From Lichenicola cladoniae (GTDB taxonomy: Bacteria > Pseudomonadota > Alphaproteobacteria > Acetobacterales > Acetobacteraceae), in the NCBI RefSeq assembly GCF_013201075.1, contig NZ_CP053708.1, positions 1,863,501 through 1,927,500 of the forward strand: 64,000 nt of DNA, read 5' to 3'. Under the pieces are notes generated by a model that did no database searches, had not been told where the DNA came from, and saw only the letters and a program-made list of their open reading frames with translations. This document shows, in pieces, positions 17,600 through 26,185 of this stretch. The position numbers and the translations under genes were made by a program. The first letter of the stretch is position 1. The number at the start of each line of letters is the position of its first letter.

Positions 17600-18426
17600 T
17601 CCTCCCATCCGTGCGCCGGCGGCGGATCGATGGCGGCATCGGCCTGGTGCTGGCCGCGATCTACCTGTTTCCGCTCTACTGGATGTACGCCACCGCGCTG
17701 AAGAGCCCCGCCGAGATCTTCCGCAATCCGCCGACCTTCTGGCCGCACACCCTGCACATCACCTTCGGGCGGGTGTTCGTCGAACATGCGATGGCGCATT
17801 ATCTGTGGAACTCGGCACTGATCGCCGCCGGGACCACGGTGCTGACGGTCCTGCTCGGCACCGGCGCCGCCTATGTGCTGGCGCGTCACCGCAACCGCTG
17901 GGTGGATGCGGCACTGTTCCTGGTGCTGCTGTTGCAGGCGCTGCCGCCATCGTTGCTGGTCACGCCGATCTTCGTGGCGTTCAATCAGCTCGGCCTGCTG
18001 GCCACGCCGCGTTTCGCGGTCGTCCTGGCCCAGACCGGCAAGATGGTGCCGTTGTTCATCGTGCTGTGCCGTGCCAGCTTCGCGCAGGTGCCACGCGAAC
18101 TCGAGGATGCCGCCCGCATGGATGGTGCCAGCCGCCCGATGGCGTTCCTGCTGATCATGGTGCCGCTGGCGCGCAACGGTATCCTGGTCTCGGCGATCCT
18201 GGTGTTCCTGCAATCCATGGGCGAATATGTCTATTCGCGGTCGCTGATCTCGTCCGATGCGCTCCAGACCGCGAGCGTCGGCCTGCGCGGCTTCCTGGGC
18301 ACCAACACGACGGACTGGGGCGGCATCATGAGCTATTCCGCGATCTTCGTGACGCCGATCCTGATCGTCTTCGCACTGCTGCAGACCCGGATCATCGGCG
18401 GCCTGACCGCGGGAGCGCTCAAATGA
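17596..18426 (+). CDS. Sugar ABC transporter permease (MalG/UgpE-like)
   Basis: 276 residues, six membrane segments, and an EAA loop LEDAARMDGASRPMAFLLIMVP (about residues 166-187). The N-terminal segment IYLFPLYWMYATALKSP and the early WPHTLHITFGRVF are typical of MalG-type partners. It is translationally coupled to the upstream permease. The operon continues after 36 bases with the isomerase at 18463, where an ATPase gene would often be found, but none is present. Confidence 0.95.
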   Translation: MILPSVRRRRIDGGIGLVLAAIYLFPLYWMYATALKSPAEIFRNPPTFWPHTLHITFGRVFVEHAMAHYLWNSALIAAGTTVLTVLLGTGAAYVLARHRNRWVDAALFLVLLLQALPPSLLVTPIFVAFNQLGLLATPRFAVVLAQTGKMVPLFIVLCRASFAQVPRELEDAARMDGASRPMAFLLIMVPLARNGILVSAILVFLQSMGEYVYSRSLISSDALQTASVGLRGFLGTNTTDWGGIMSYSAIFVTPILIVFALLQTRIIGGLTAGALK

Positions 18427-18462
18427 TGCCGGCGGCAACGACGGACAGAGGGAGACATCCGA

Positions 18463-19533
18463 ATGAAAACGCTTAAAGGGCCGGCCCTGTTCCTGGCGCA
18501 GTTCGCGGGGGATGCAGCACCGTTCAACGGGCTTCCGGCGATCGCCGCCTGGGCGAAGGAATGCGGCTTCGATGGCGTGCAGATCCCGTCCTGGGACGCG
18601 CGCCTGTTCGACCTGGCCCGCGCCGCCGAGAGCGACACCTACTGCGACGAGGTCAAGGGCGTGCTGGCCGAGAACGGCCTGGTCCTGACCGAGTTATCCA
18701 CGCACCTGCAAGGCCAGCTGGTGGCGGCACACCCGGCCTACGACGTCGCACTCGACGGGTTCGCTCCTCCATCGGTGCATAATAACCCGGTGGCACGGCA
18801 GCAATGGGCGGTGCGGCAGCTGCATCTCGCGGCGCAGGCGACGCGCCGCCTCGGGCTGACGGCGCATGCGACATTCTCGGGCGCGCTCGCCTGGCCGTAC
18901 CTCTATCCGTTCCCGCAACGTCCGCCGGGCCTGATCGACGAGGCGTTCACCGAGCTGGCCGGCCGCTGGCGGCCGATCCTCGACGCGTTCGACGAGGCCG
19001 GGGCCGACCTCTGCTACGAGCTGCATCCGAGCGAGGATCTGCACGACGGCGTGACGTTCGAGATGTTCCTAGACCGCGTCGGCAACCATCCGCGCTGCAA
19101 CATCCTGTACGACCCCAGCCATTTCGTGCTGCAGGTCATGGATTATCTCGGCTTCATCGACGTCTATCACCAGCGCATCCGCATGTTCCACGCCAAGGAT
19201 GCCGAATACGTCCCGAGCGCCCGCCAGGGGGTCTATGGCGGCTACCAGGCCTGGATAGACCGTACCGGCCGGTTCCGGTCGCTCGGCGACGGGCAGGTCG
19301 ATTTCGGATCGGTGTTTTCCAAGCTGGCGCAGTATGATTTCGACGGCTGGGCCGTGCTGGAATGGGAATGCTGCCTCAAGCATCCCGAAGTCGGCGCGCG
19401 CGAGGGTGCGGAGTTCATCCGGCAGCACATCATCCCGGTGACCGACCGGGCCTTCGACGATTTCGCCAGCGGCGGCACCGACCATGCCGCCAACCGGCGC
19501 ATGCTGGGCCTTCCGGTCGGGGACGCCACATGA
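18463..19533 (+). CDS. TIM-barrel sugar isomerase/epimerase (xylose-isomerase-like), long form
   Basis: 356 residues, longer than the one at 14500. Barrel landmarks are KECGFDGVQIPSWDARLFDL near the N-terminus, HATFSGALAWPYLYPFPQRP, and the metal-ligand strands CYELHPSEDLHDG (about residues 184-196), LYDPSHFVLQVMDY (about 215-228) and RMFHAKDAEY (about 240-249). WAVLEWECCLKH lies near the end. The LLYDPSH and H-A-K-D elements are those of divalent-metal sugar isomerases. GGGAGACATCCG upstream gives a plausible ribosome-binding site. It overlaps the next dehydrogenase by four bases. It probably acts with that dehydrogenase on the transported compound. Confidence 0.9.
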   Translation: MKTLKGPALFLAQFAGDAAPFNGLPAIAAWAKECGFDGVQIPSWDARLFDLARAAESDTYCDEVKGVLAENGLVLTELSTHLQGQLVAAHPAYDVALDGFAPPSVHNNPVARQQWAVRQLHLAAQATRRLGLTAHATFSGALAWPYLYPFPQRPPGLIDEAFTELAGRWRPILDAFDEAGADLCYELHPSEDLHDGVTFEMFLDRVGNHPRCNILYDPSHFVLQVMDYLGFIDVYHQRIRMFHAKDAEYVPSARQGVYGGYQAWIDRTGRFRSLGDGQVDFGSVFSKLAQYDFDGWAVLEWECCLKHPEVGAREGAEFIRQHIIPVTDRAFDDFASGGTDHAANRRMLGLPVGDAT

Positions 19534-20684
19534 CCCGGCGTCGCCTGCGCCTCGGCATGGTCGGCGGTGGCGCCGGCAGCTTCATCGGCGGGGTGCATCG
19601 CATGGCGGCCCGGCTGGACGACCACTACACCCTGGTGGCCGGCGCCCTGTCGTCCGACCCCGAACGGGCCCGGCAGTCGGCGGAAGCGCTGCACATCGAG
19701 CCGGACCGCACCTACGCCGACTACGACACGATGGCGGCCGCGGAAGCTGCGCGCCCGGACCGGATCGACGTCGTCAGCGTCGTCACCCCGAACGACAGCC
19801 ACGCGGCGATCTGCCATGCGTTCCTGACGCACGGCATTCCGGTGATCTGCGACAAGCCGCTCTGCACCTTGATGCAGGATGCGCGATCATTGGCCGACCT
19901 GCTGCAACGAACCGGACTGCCGTTCGTGCTGACCCACAACTACACCGGCTATCCGCTGGTCCGGGAGGCGCGCGCACGCGTGCTGGCGGGCGAACTCGGC
20001 ACGATCCGCGTGGTGCAGGTCGAGTATCCGCAGGAGTGGCTGGCCGAGGCGATCGAGAACACCGGCCAGAAGCAGGCGGCATGGCGCACCGACCCGGCGC
20101 GGTCCGGGCCCGGCGGCAGCGTCGGCGACATCGGCACCCATGCCCATCAGCTGGCCGGGTTCGTGACCGGGCTGCGCCTGGAATCCGTCGCGGCCGACCT
20201 GTCGACGTTCGTGCCGGGACGTCGTCTCGACGACGATGCCCGCATGCTGCTGCGCTACGAGGGCGGCGCACGCGGCATGCTCTGGTGCAGCCAGGTCGCG
20301 CCGGGTTTCGAGAACGGCTTGCGCCTGCGCGTGATCGGCGACAAGGGCAGCCTGGATTGGCTGCAGGCGGAGCCGAACGTGTTGCACCTGGCGCTGCTCG
20401 GCCAGCCCATGCGGCGCCTGACACGGGGGATGCCGGACTTGTCCGCCTCGGCCAGCCACGCCACGCGCATTCCGTCAGGCCATCCGGAAGGCTATCTCGA
20501 AGCGTTCGCGCAGATCTATACCGATGCCGCCGCCCTGCTCTGGAACCGGCTGGAGAACACGCCGGCCGGGGCGGATGCGATGCTGCTGCCCGGGATACAG
20601 GACGGGCTACGCAACGTCGCCTTCATCGACGCGGTCATCGCGTCGCACAAGGCCGATGCGGCATGGACGCGGCTGGAGGTCTAG
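19530..20684 (+). CDS. Gfo/Idh/MocA-family NAD(P)-dependent oxidoreductase, last gene of the sugar operon
   Basis: 384 residues from ATG 19530 (ATGA overlap with the isomerase). The N-terminal nucleotide-binding motif is GMVGGGAGSFIGGVHR. Conserved VTPNDSHAAICHAFL and CDKPLCTLMQDA (lysine of the catalytic EKP/DKP motif) follow, then GGSVGDIGTHAHQLAGFVTGL, which supplies the active-site Asp and His. The length and the extra helices place it in a longer subgroup than the dehydrogenase at 13451, so the two are not a recent duplication. Its TAG stop overlaps the galE stop on the other strand. Confidence 0.92.
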   Translation: MTRRRLRLGMVGGGAGSFIGGVHRMAARLDDHYTLVAGALSSDPERARQSAEALHIEPDRTYADYDTMAAAEAARPDRIDVVSVVTPNDSHAAICHAFLTHGIPVICDKPLCTLMQDARSLADLLQRTGLPFVLTHNYTGYPLVREARARVLAGELGTIRVVQVEYPQEWLAEAIENTGQKQAAWRTDPARSGPGGSVGDIGTHAHQLAGFVTGLRLESVAADLSTFVPGRRLDDDARMLLRYEGGARGMLWCSQVAPGFENGLRLRVIGDKGSLDWLQAEPNVLHLALLGQPMRRLTRGMPDLSASASHATRIPSGHPEGYLEAFAQIYTDAAALLWNRLENTPAGADAMLLPGIQDGLRNVAFIDAVIASHKADAAWTRLEV

Positions 20685-21721
20685 GCCGCCGAAGTCGCCT
20701 GGATGGACCTCGCGGTTTCGAACGTGCGCTCCTGCATCATGCGGCGCTCCCAGGCAAGCGACGAGCCGAGGATCTCGTCGAGCCCGGTATGGCGCGGCTC
20801 CCATCCCAGCACGCTGCGGATACGGTCGGCTTGCGCCACCAGCGCCGGTGGGTCGCCGGCGCGGCGTGGCATCGTCGTCAATTCGACGGTGGTGCCGGAC
20901 AGGCGCTCGACCGCCTCGATCACCGCACGGACCGACTGGCCGCGTCCGTAGCCGCAGTTCAGCGTGGTGCTGGCGCCGCCGGCACGCAGGTAGCGGAGCG
21001 CCAGCACGTGCGCCTCGGCCAGGTCGGAGACGTGGATGAAGTCGCGCACGCAGGTGCCGTCGATGGTGTCGTAGTCGCAGCCGAACACCGACATGCCGGC
21101 CCGCTGGCCGGTGGCGACCTCGCAGGCGACCTTGATCAGGTGCGTGGCACCGACCGTGCGCTGCCCGGCGCGGCCGTCCGGGTCTGCGCCGGCGACATTG
21201 AAGTAGCGCAGCACGGCAACCCGGATTCCGTGCGCCGCCGACACGTCCGCCAGCAGGCGCTCGGCCGCAAGCTTGCTGCTGCCGTAAGGGTTGATCGGCG
21301 CCGGCACGGTGTCCTCGTCCACCTGTGCCGCATCGGACAGGCCATACACCGCGGCGGTCGAGGAAAACACCAGCTGCTCGACGCCGGCCAGAACGCAAGC
21401 CTCGGCCAGGTTCATCGTGTTGGCAACGTTGTTGCGCCAGTAGGCAACTGGATGGACGACCGATTCCGGCACAACCAGCGAGCCGGCGAAATGCATGACG
21501 GAATCTATGTCGTACAGACGGACCAGCGTCACGATCAGCTTGGTGTCGGCGGTGCTGCCGCGGATCAGCGTAACGCCCGACGGCACCGCCGCTTCCGTGC
21601 CGGTCGAGAGATCATCCAGCACCACGACCCGAACCCCGGCATCGCGCAGTGCGAGCGCTGCGTGACTGCCGATATAGCCTGCTCCGCCGGTGACCAGCAC
21701 CGCACGATTTCCATTGATCAT
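20681..21721 (-). CDS. galE: UDP-glucose 4-epimerase-like NAD-dependent epimerase
   Basis: 346 residues from ATG 21721, with a GAAG purine run upstream. Extended SDR signature: GGAGYIGSHAALAL (NAD-binding, residues about 11-24), VLDDLSTG, HFAGSLVVPESV, the S/T at VFSSTAAVYG and the catalytic YGSSK (tyrosine and lysine, about residues 150-154). The C-terminal RRAGDPPALVAQADRIRSVLGW is typical of GalE. It interconverts UDP-glucose/UDP-galactose or the N-acetyl forms. It lies 118 bases downstream of the PIG-L gene on the same strand, so it is probably the last gene of the YcaO cluster, supplying the sugar nucleotide for the GT4 enzyme. Confidence 0.92.
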   Translation of the reverse strand: MINGNRAVLVTGGAGYIGSHAALALRDAGVRVVVLDDLSTGTEAAVPSGVTLIRGSTADTKLIVTLVRLYDIDSVMHFAGSLVVPESVVHPVAYWRNNVANTMNLAEACVLAGVEQLVFSSTAAVYGLSDAAQVDEDTVPAPINPYGSSKLAAERLLADVSAAHGIRVAVLRYFNVAGADPDGRAGQRTVGATHLIKVACEVATGQRAGMSVFGCDYDTIDGTCVRDFIHVSDLAEAHVLALRYLRAGGASTTLNCGYGRGQSVRAVIEAVERLSGTTVELTTMPRRAGDPPALVAQADRIRSVLGWEPRHTGLDEILGSSLAWERRMMQERTFETARSIQATSAA

Positions 21722-21839
21722 GACACGATTTCTTCTGGTTGCCGGATGCCTGGCAGGGAGCGGTCCGCTTCCATGAACCCGATGATGGTGCGCACCGCCC
21801 AGCGTGGATGCGCGGCGAGCTTGCATGATCCCGGCCTGT

Positions 21840-22619
21840 TCACGTGGCCGGCTCCAGGATCGCTGCCAGCGCATGGTCCTGGCCCGGCGCCGCCTCGATC
21901 CGGAACCACTCAATCGTCCCCGCCGCATCGAGTGCCATGGCGAGCCCTTCCGGCCCGCCGAACTGGAAACCGAGCTGGGTCGCGTAGGCACTGCAGACCC
22001 TACGCTTGCGCGCAACGTCGATGGTGACCGCGCACTCCGGAAGATCCGACATCGCGCCCGCGAACGGCTCGGCCGGCTCCGCGGTGCGTGCGGCGTATGG
22101 AAAGTCTCGCCACCACAGCACCGGAACCGCGACGGGAAGCTCGCGCAACGCGTTCACCGTGACGACATGATCGACATGGCCGCCAATGCCCTGCGGCGCC
22201 AGAACCAGCGCCGGCGTCGTGACCGCGAGCAGTCCTGCGATCGTGCCCATCACGGCGGTGCCAGCCTCGTCGCTTGCAAGCACCGGCCCGAACAACGCAG
22301 CGGCCGACGAATATCCTCGATGCGGCGCCTCGGGGAAATCCATCCACCGCGTTTCTGCGCCGGCAATCGAACAGGCGGCTGCATCCTCGTCGCGGCGCAA
22401 CGCCATGTAGTCGGTGCTGGCCGGCAGACCCTTGTCCAGCTGGCAGGCCAGCGCGAAGCCGGTAGGGGACGCGACCGACCGGGTGAACAGGGTTGCCACC
22501 ACCACCCGCCATCCGGCCGCGGACAGCCGTGCCAGCGTGCCGCCGCAGGAAAACACCGCATCGTCGAGATGCGGCGACACTGCGAGCGCGATCGGGGCCG
22601 GGTTGGGCGAGGCTGTCAC
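21840..22619 (-). CDS. PIG-L family deacetylase
   Basis: 259 residues from GTG 22619, which overlaps the upstream GT4 stop (GTGA). Zinc-binding motif SPHLDDAVFSCGGTLARL (variant of AHPDD...GG) at about residues 14-31 and the distal HxxH element GGHVDHVVTVNAL at about 113-125. These proteins remove N-acetyl groups from glycosidic N-acetylglucosamine, as MshB and BshB do in mycothiol and bacillithiol synthesis, or from similar sugar conjugates. Its immediate upstream partner is a GT4 glycosyltransferase, the same pair used in those pathways. The longer frame to 22763 would overlap the GT4 gene heavily and lacks similarity, so it was rejected. Confidence 0.88.
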   Translation of the reverse strand: MTASPNPAPIALAVSPHLDDAVFSCGGTLARLSAAGWRVVVATLFTRSVASPTGFALACQLDKGLPASTDYMALRRDEDAAACSIAGAETRWMDFPEAPHRGYSSAAALFGPVLASDEAGTAVMGTIAGLLAVTTPALVLAPQGIGGHVDHVVTVNALRELPVAVPVLWWRDFPYAARTAEPAEPFAGAMSDLPECAVTIDVARKRRVCSAYATQLGFQFGGPEGLAMALDAAGTIEWFRIEAAPGQDHALAAILEPAT

Positions 22620-23845
22620 AGCAGGTGCGGTGCCTCCCGATAGCGGCAAGGGGTCAGCGGCAGCACCGGATCGAAACCTGTCGCGGCAGGCTGTCCGCGA
22701 ACGGTCGCATAGACATCCATGATGCTCCGTCCCACGGACTCCCACGAATAGGTCAGGCGGCATTCCTCGAGCGCCGCACTCGCGAGGCGACGGCGCAACG
22801 CGGGATCGCCGATCAGCCGGCGCAACGCTTCCGCCTGTGCCGGAACGTCGCCCGGCTGCACCAGCAATCCGTTCTCGTCGTTGCGGATGCAGTCCATGAC
22901 GCCGACCGCGACGCAGGACAGCACCGGCAATCCGCTGGCCATCGCCTCCAGCACGGTGTTCGAGAAGCCCTCGGCATAGGTCGGCGACACGAACACATCC
23001 TGCCGGTGATAGATCGCCGGCGCGTCGTCATAGGCGGCATACCCGCTGAACCCGACCAGCGCCTCGATACCGTGCGACGCCGCGCGTTCCCGGGTCGCGT
23101 CCAGGTCCGGCCCGATCCCGGACACGGTGGCGGCGAACGGGATGCCGTCGCGGTGAAGCAGCGACAGCGCGTCCATGAAATCGAGCGAGCCTTTCCGCCG
23201 GTCGACGCGGCCATGATACAGCAGCCTGACCGGGTCCGCCGCGTCGCCGAGGGTGCGGCCCGGCTCGGGTGCGAACCGATGCACGTCGACCGCGCCTGGA
23301 ACGATCGTGAAGAGCGAGCGCGGCACCGACAGTCGCTCCACCACCTCGTGCGCGAAGCTTTCGCAGCCGATCAGGACCGCGTTCGCATTCTCCAGCACGC
23401 GCAGCATGCCGAGCCGGTGCGTCTCGCAGCATGATCCGACCCAGTGTCCATCGCCGCCCTGGATCGAAACCACGCAGGGAATGCCGAGTTCACGGCCGGC
23501 CAGCAACACCGCCCAGCCGTTCGGATACCCATACTGCGCATGCAGGATGTCGAACGGTGCTCGCGCATGTTCTTCACGGATCGTGGCGATCATGTCGTCG
23601 ATATCGCGCTCGAAATCGCCGCCGTTCTCCTCGCCGAGCGAGCGCCGGCCGATGATCTTCACGCCGTCGAGCCCGGGTGGCGGGCCGCCGCCATAAACGC
23701 GCGTGCCGACCGGATCGCCGCGATACTGGCTGATCATCGTGACGTCGTGGCCTGCCGACACCAGCTGGCGCAGCAGGTTTTGCGCATAGACGCTCATCCC
23801 GCTGACCGCCGGAAAGTAGCGTCGCGAGCAGAACAGGATTCTCAT
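22616..23845 (-). CDS. Glycosyltransferase family 4
   Basis: 409 residues from ATG 23845 (ATGA overlap with the upstream isomerase). GT-B fold. The N-terminal acceptor domain has FCSRRYFPAVSGMSVYAQNLLRQL (glycine-rich loop after the first strand). The C-terminal donor domain contains LLYHGRVDRRKGSLDFMDAL (about residues 210-229) and the E-x7-E signature VSPTYAEGFSNTVLEAMASGLPVL (about 287-310). This is the MshA/BshA-type arrangement of retaining transferases using UDP- or GDP-sugars. Together with the next gene (deacetylase) and GalE it forms a sugar-attachment and trimming block. The acceptor is unknown. Confidence 0.92.
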   Translation of the reverse strand: MRILFCSRRYFPAVSGMSVYAQNLLRQLVSAGHDVTMISQYRGDPVGTRVYGGGPPPGLDGVKIIGRRSLGEENGGDFERDIDDMIATIREEHARAPFDILHAQYGYPNGWAVLLAGRELGIPCVVSIQGGDGHWVGSCCETHRLGMLRVLENANAVLIGCESFAHEVVERLSVPRSLFTIVPGAVDVHRFAPEPGRTLGDAADPVRLLYHGRVDRRKGSLDFMDALSLLHRDGIPFAATVSGIGPDLDATRERAASHGIEALVGFSGYAAYDDAPAIYHRQDVFVSPTYAEGFSNTVLEAMASGLPVLSCVAVGVMDCIRNDENGLLVQPGDVPAQAEALRRLIGDPALRRRLASAALEECRLTYSWESVGRSIMDVYATVRGQPAATGFDPVLPLTPCRYREAPHLL

Positions 23846-24672
23846 CGACGGCAATCGTTCAGCCAGCGGCGGGCATCGGGCACCATCCGGTCCGCACGCC
23901 CACTGTCCGAGGACAGCTCGACGCACACCAGGCGGGAAAATCCGATCTGCTCCAGAGCGTCCAGGCAGCCGGGAATATCCATGTCGCCGTCGCCGAACGC
24001 GAGATGCACATGATCGCCGCGCTTCATGTCCTCGATCGAGACGCTGCCGATCCGGCCCGCGAACTCCAGGATCGCCGCTGCCGGGTCACGCTCCTGCGTC
24101 ACCATGACATGGCCGAGATCGAGTGCCAGCTGCAGGCTCGGGAATGCCTCGGCGATACGCACGAAATGATCGACGGTGCCGACCATCATTTCCGGTTCCG
24201 GCTCCATCGCGGCGGAAACTCCCACGCGCTCGGCACGCGCCAGCACCTGCTCGACGCCCTCGTGCAGCCAGTCCCACGCCTGGCCGAGCTCGATCCCCGG
24301 CTTGGGGGAACCGGACCAGAACGACATCACCTCGGCCTGCAGGATCTGGCCGATATCCAGCGCCCTCTGCAGATAGGCGAGCCGGTAGCCGCGTCCATCG
24401 GCGGTCGGGCTGACCAGGGTCGGCTGGTGCTTGTCGCGCGGATCGAGCAGGAACCGCGCGCCGGACTCGATCACGCAGCCGAGCCCGCGTGCCTGGAGAT
24501 CCGCGGCGAGCGCCTCGGCCCGTCGCTCCCAGCCCGCATTCATCGGGTCGAGATAGTCGTGATCCAGGGTCAGCGCGACGCCGTCGTAACCCGCGTCGGC
24601 GATCAGGGAAACGGCATCCGTCATGCGATGATGCACGGTGCCGTTGGTATTATATGCGTACCGGAGCGCCAT
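23842..24672 (-). CDS. TIM-barrel isomerase/epimerase (xylose-isomerase-like)
   Basis: 276 residues from ATG 24672, with GAGGA upstream. The start MALRYAYNTNG...VSLIADAGYDGVALTLDHDYLDP, the central SGARFLLDPRDKHQPTL and AEVMSFWSGSPKPG, and the metal-ligand strands AAMEPEPEMM (E), LALDLGHVMV (D, H) and VSIEDMKRGDHVHLAFGDGDMD (E, H) give a complete metal site for an AP-endonuclease-2-like barrel. It overlaps the end of the YcaO gene by 23 bases and the GT4 start by four. It differs from the two barrels in the convergent sugar operon. A role on a sugar, inositol or keto-acid intermediate of the cluster product is inferred from context only. Confidence 0.88.
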   Translation of the reverse strand: MALRYAYNTNGTVHHRMTDAVSLIADAGYDGVALTLDHDYLDPMNAGWERRAEALAADLQARGLGCVIESGARFLLDPRDKHQPTLVSPTADGRGYRLAYLQRALDIGQILQAEVMSFWSGSPKPGIELGQAWDWLHEGVEQVLARAERVGVSAAMEPEPEMMVGTVDHFVRIAEAFPSLQLALDLGHVMVTQERDPAAAILEFAGRIGSVSIEDMKRGDHVHLAFGDGDMDIPGCLDALEQIGFSRLVCVELSSDSGRADRMVPDARRWLNDCRR

Positions 24673-26185
24673 CTTGGTCCTCGATGAATGTCGGTGTTTG
24701 TGCTGAGCCGGACGCGTCATCCTGCGCGCGTCGCGATCGCAGGATCTGGGCGGCGAAACAGCCGGGTTCGCGATAGAGCGGGTAGAGCTGGTCGACGATG
24801 CGGTCCGCGCGAGCCGCGTCGAACCAGGCCGGTCCGCCGGCACGACGCTCATCCGCCGGCCGCATCCTGACGGGCAGGGCGCCTTCGCGCGGTGCGTCGA
24901 GAAGCATGGGGTCGTTCCGGTCGCGCAGGCGTCGCACGCCGCGCCAGCCGATGCGGTGGTAGCTCATGGTTTCGCTCTCAAGCCCCGGCACCACCACCTT
25001 GACCGTCTGCACCTTGTCGTCCGGACCCCGGAACGCGACGTAGAAAGCCTCCAGCCCCTCGCTGGCAAGTCGGTCCTCGAGAACCCGCAGCCGGTCGGTT
25101 GAGCGGCTTACGGTCTCGGCGCCGGTCTGCGGCAGCGACGACAGCCTCAGCGTGCGCCGGTGCGAGAACACGGTGTCGGCCAGGCGGGCGCGCAGGGACG
25201 TGGCATCCTGGTCCAGCCATTCGGCCATCGCCTGCAAGGCACGCGGCTCCTCGTGCTCGAGCTGCACGTCATCGAGCTGCTGGTCCACATGTGCCGCCGG
25301 CATCACCCGGCGGCATTCCTCGATCGTGCCGTGCGTCGCCACCTTCCGCACACGCGAACCGCAGAACTCGAGCAGCGCCTTGCGGAGTGCGCGATCACGA
25401 TCCGGATGCGAGGCCTCGCCGCATGCGGTGACCTGCAGTGGCGAACCGGGCGCATCGTCGTCGCCCACGACATACAGGTTGGTCATCCCGAAATCGGTGG
25501 CCGCCAGCTTGGCCGTGACATGGATGCCGAGCGTTTCCAGACGGTCGAGCAGCCCGCGCACCGCCGGGTCCGGCACCGCATCGAGCTCGATGACCAGCCC
25601 CTGGTCGAGCGCCCGGTAGCCGATCACGTTGCCGTCGCGCTGCAGCAGTTCCATGATCCCATGGCCGATCGCGTAGTCGAGGTCGAAGCCCGCGCCGAGA
25701 CCGTTGGTGATCGGCGTGATCAGTTCGGGCCCATGATCCAGATCGAACCCGTGCGAGGCGATCCAGTCCATCGGCAGCCAGATCGCCGCTTTCGACAGGC
25801 GGCTTCCCTCGACCCAGGTCAGCGGGCGATCCGGCGCATAGCCGGAGCCGGCGGGAAGGCACAGCGTCAACGGGTCGGCCACGGCGTCCACGCCATGCTC
25901 CGCCACCATGTCTTCGTACGACGCCCTAGTGCCGCGGTTCCGTGCCAGCCAGGCGTTGCAATGCACTTCCTCGCAGAGTTCGCCGACTGCGCCGACTTCG
26001 CCTTCGATCGGCTCGAAGCCGTAGCCATGGCCGGTCATCAACGGCAATCCCGGCAGCAACAGGTTGGCCTGCACCACCGGGACGCCGGTACGATCGAGAC
26101 CGTCGATTCGCATCATCGACAGGGTGCCGCCGGCCGGCAGGGCGGCACGGTAGGCGGCTGCGACCTGCTCGAGCGTATCCGTCAT
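24650..26185 (-). CDS. YcaO-family ATP-dependent amide-backbone activating enzyme
   Basis: 511 residues from ATG 26185. YcaO enzymes phosphorylate a peptide amide to form azolines, thioamides or amidines. Visible landmarks of the YcaO fold are the acidic helix GELCEEVHCNAWL (about residues 68-80), TNGLGAGFDLDYAIGHGIMELLQRDG (about 160-185, the SNGLAAG...E(L/V)(I/V)ERD block) and ACGEASHPDRDRALRKALLEFCGSRV (about 254-279). The usual ER of the second block reads QR here. There is no C-terminal PxPxP tail and no fused E1-like or ocin-ThiF domain, so it is a stand-alone YcaO. A second conserved part after about residue 330 (EDRLASEGLEAFYVAF, VVVPGLESETMSYHRIG) is normal for the family. It is coupled to the zinc-ribbon hydrolase gene (ATGA). 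No obvious precursor-peptide gene lies next to it. Confidence 0.9.
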   Translation of the reverse strand: MTDTLEQVAAAYRAALPAGGTLSMMRIDGLDRTGVPVVQANLLLPGLPLMTGHGYGFEPIEGEVGAVGELCEEVHCNAWLARNRGTRASYEDMVAEHGVDAVADPLTLCLPAGSGYAPDRPLTWVEGSRLSKAAIWLPMDWIASHGFDLDHGPELITPITNGLGAGFDLDYAIGHGIMELLQRDGNVIGYRALDQGLVIELDAVPDPAVRGLLDRLETLGIHVTAKLAATDFGMTNLYVVGDDDAPGSPLQVTACGEASHPDRDRALRKALLEFCGSRVRKVATHGTIEECRRVMPAAHVDQQLDDVQLEHEEPRALQAMAEWLDQDATSLRARLADTVFSHRRTLRLSSLPQTGAETVSRSTDRLRVLEDRLASEGLEAFYVAFRGPDDKVQTVKVVVPGLESETMSYHRIGWRGVRRLRDRNDPMLLDAPREGALPVRMRPADERRAGGPAWFDAARADRIVDQLYPLYREPGCFAAQILRSRRAQDDASGSAQTPTFIEDQDGAPVRI

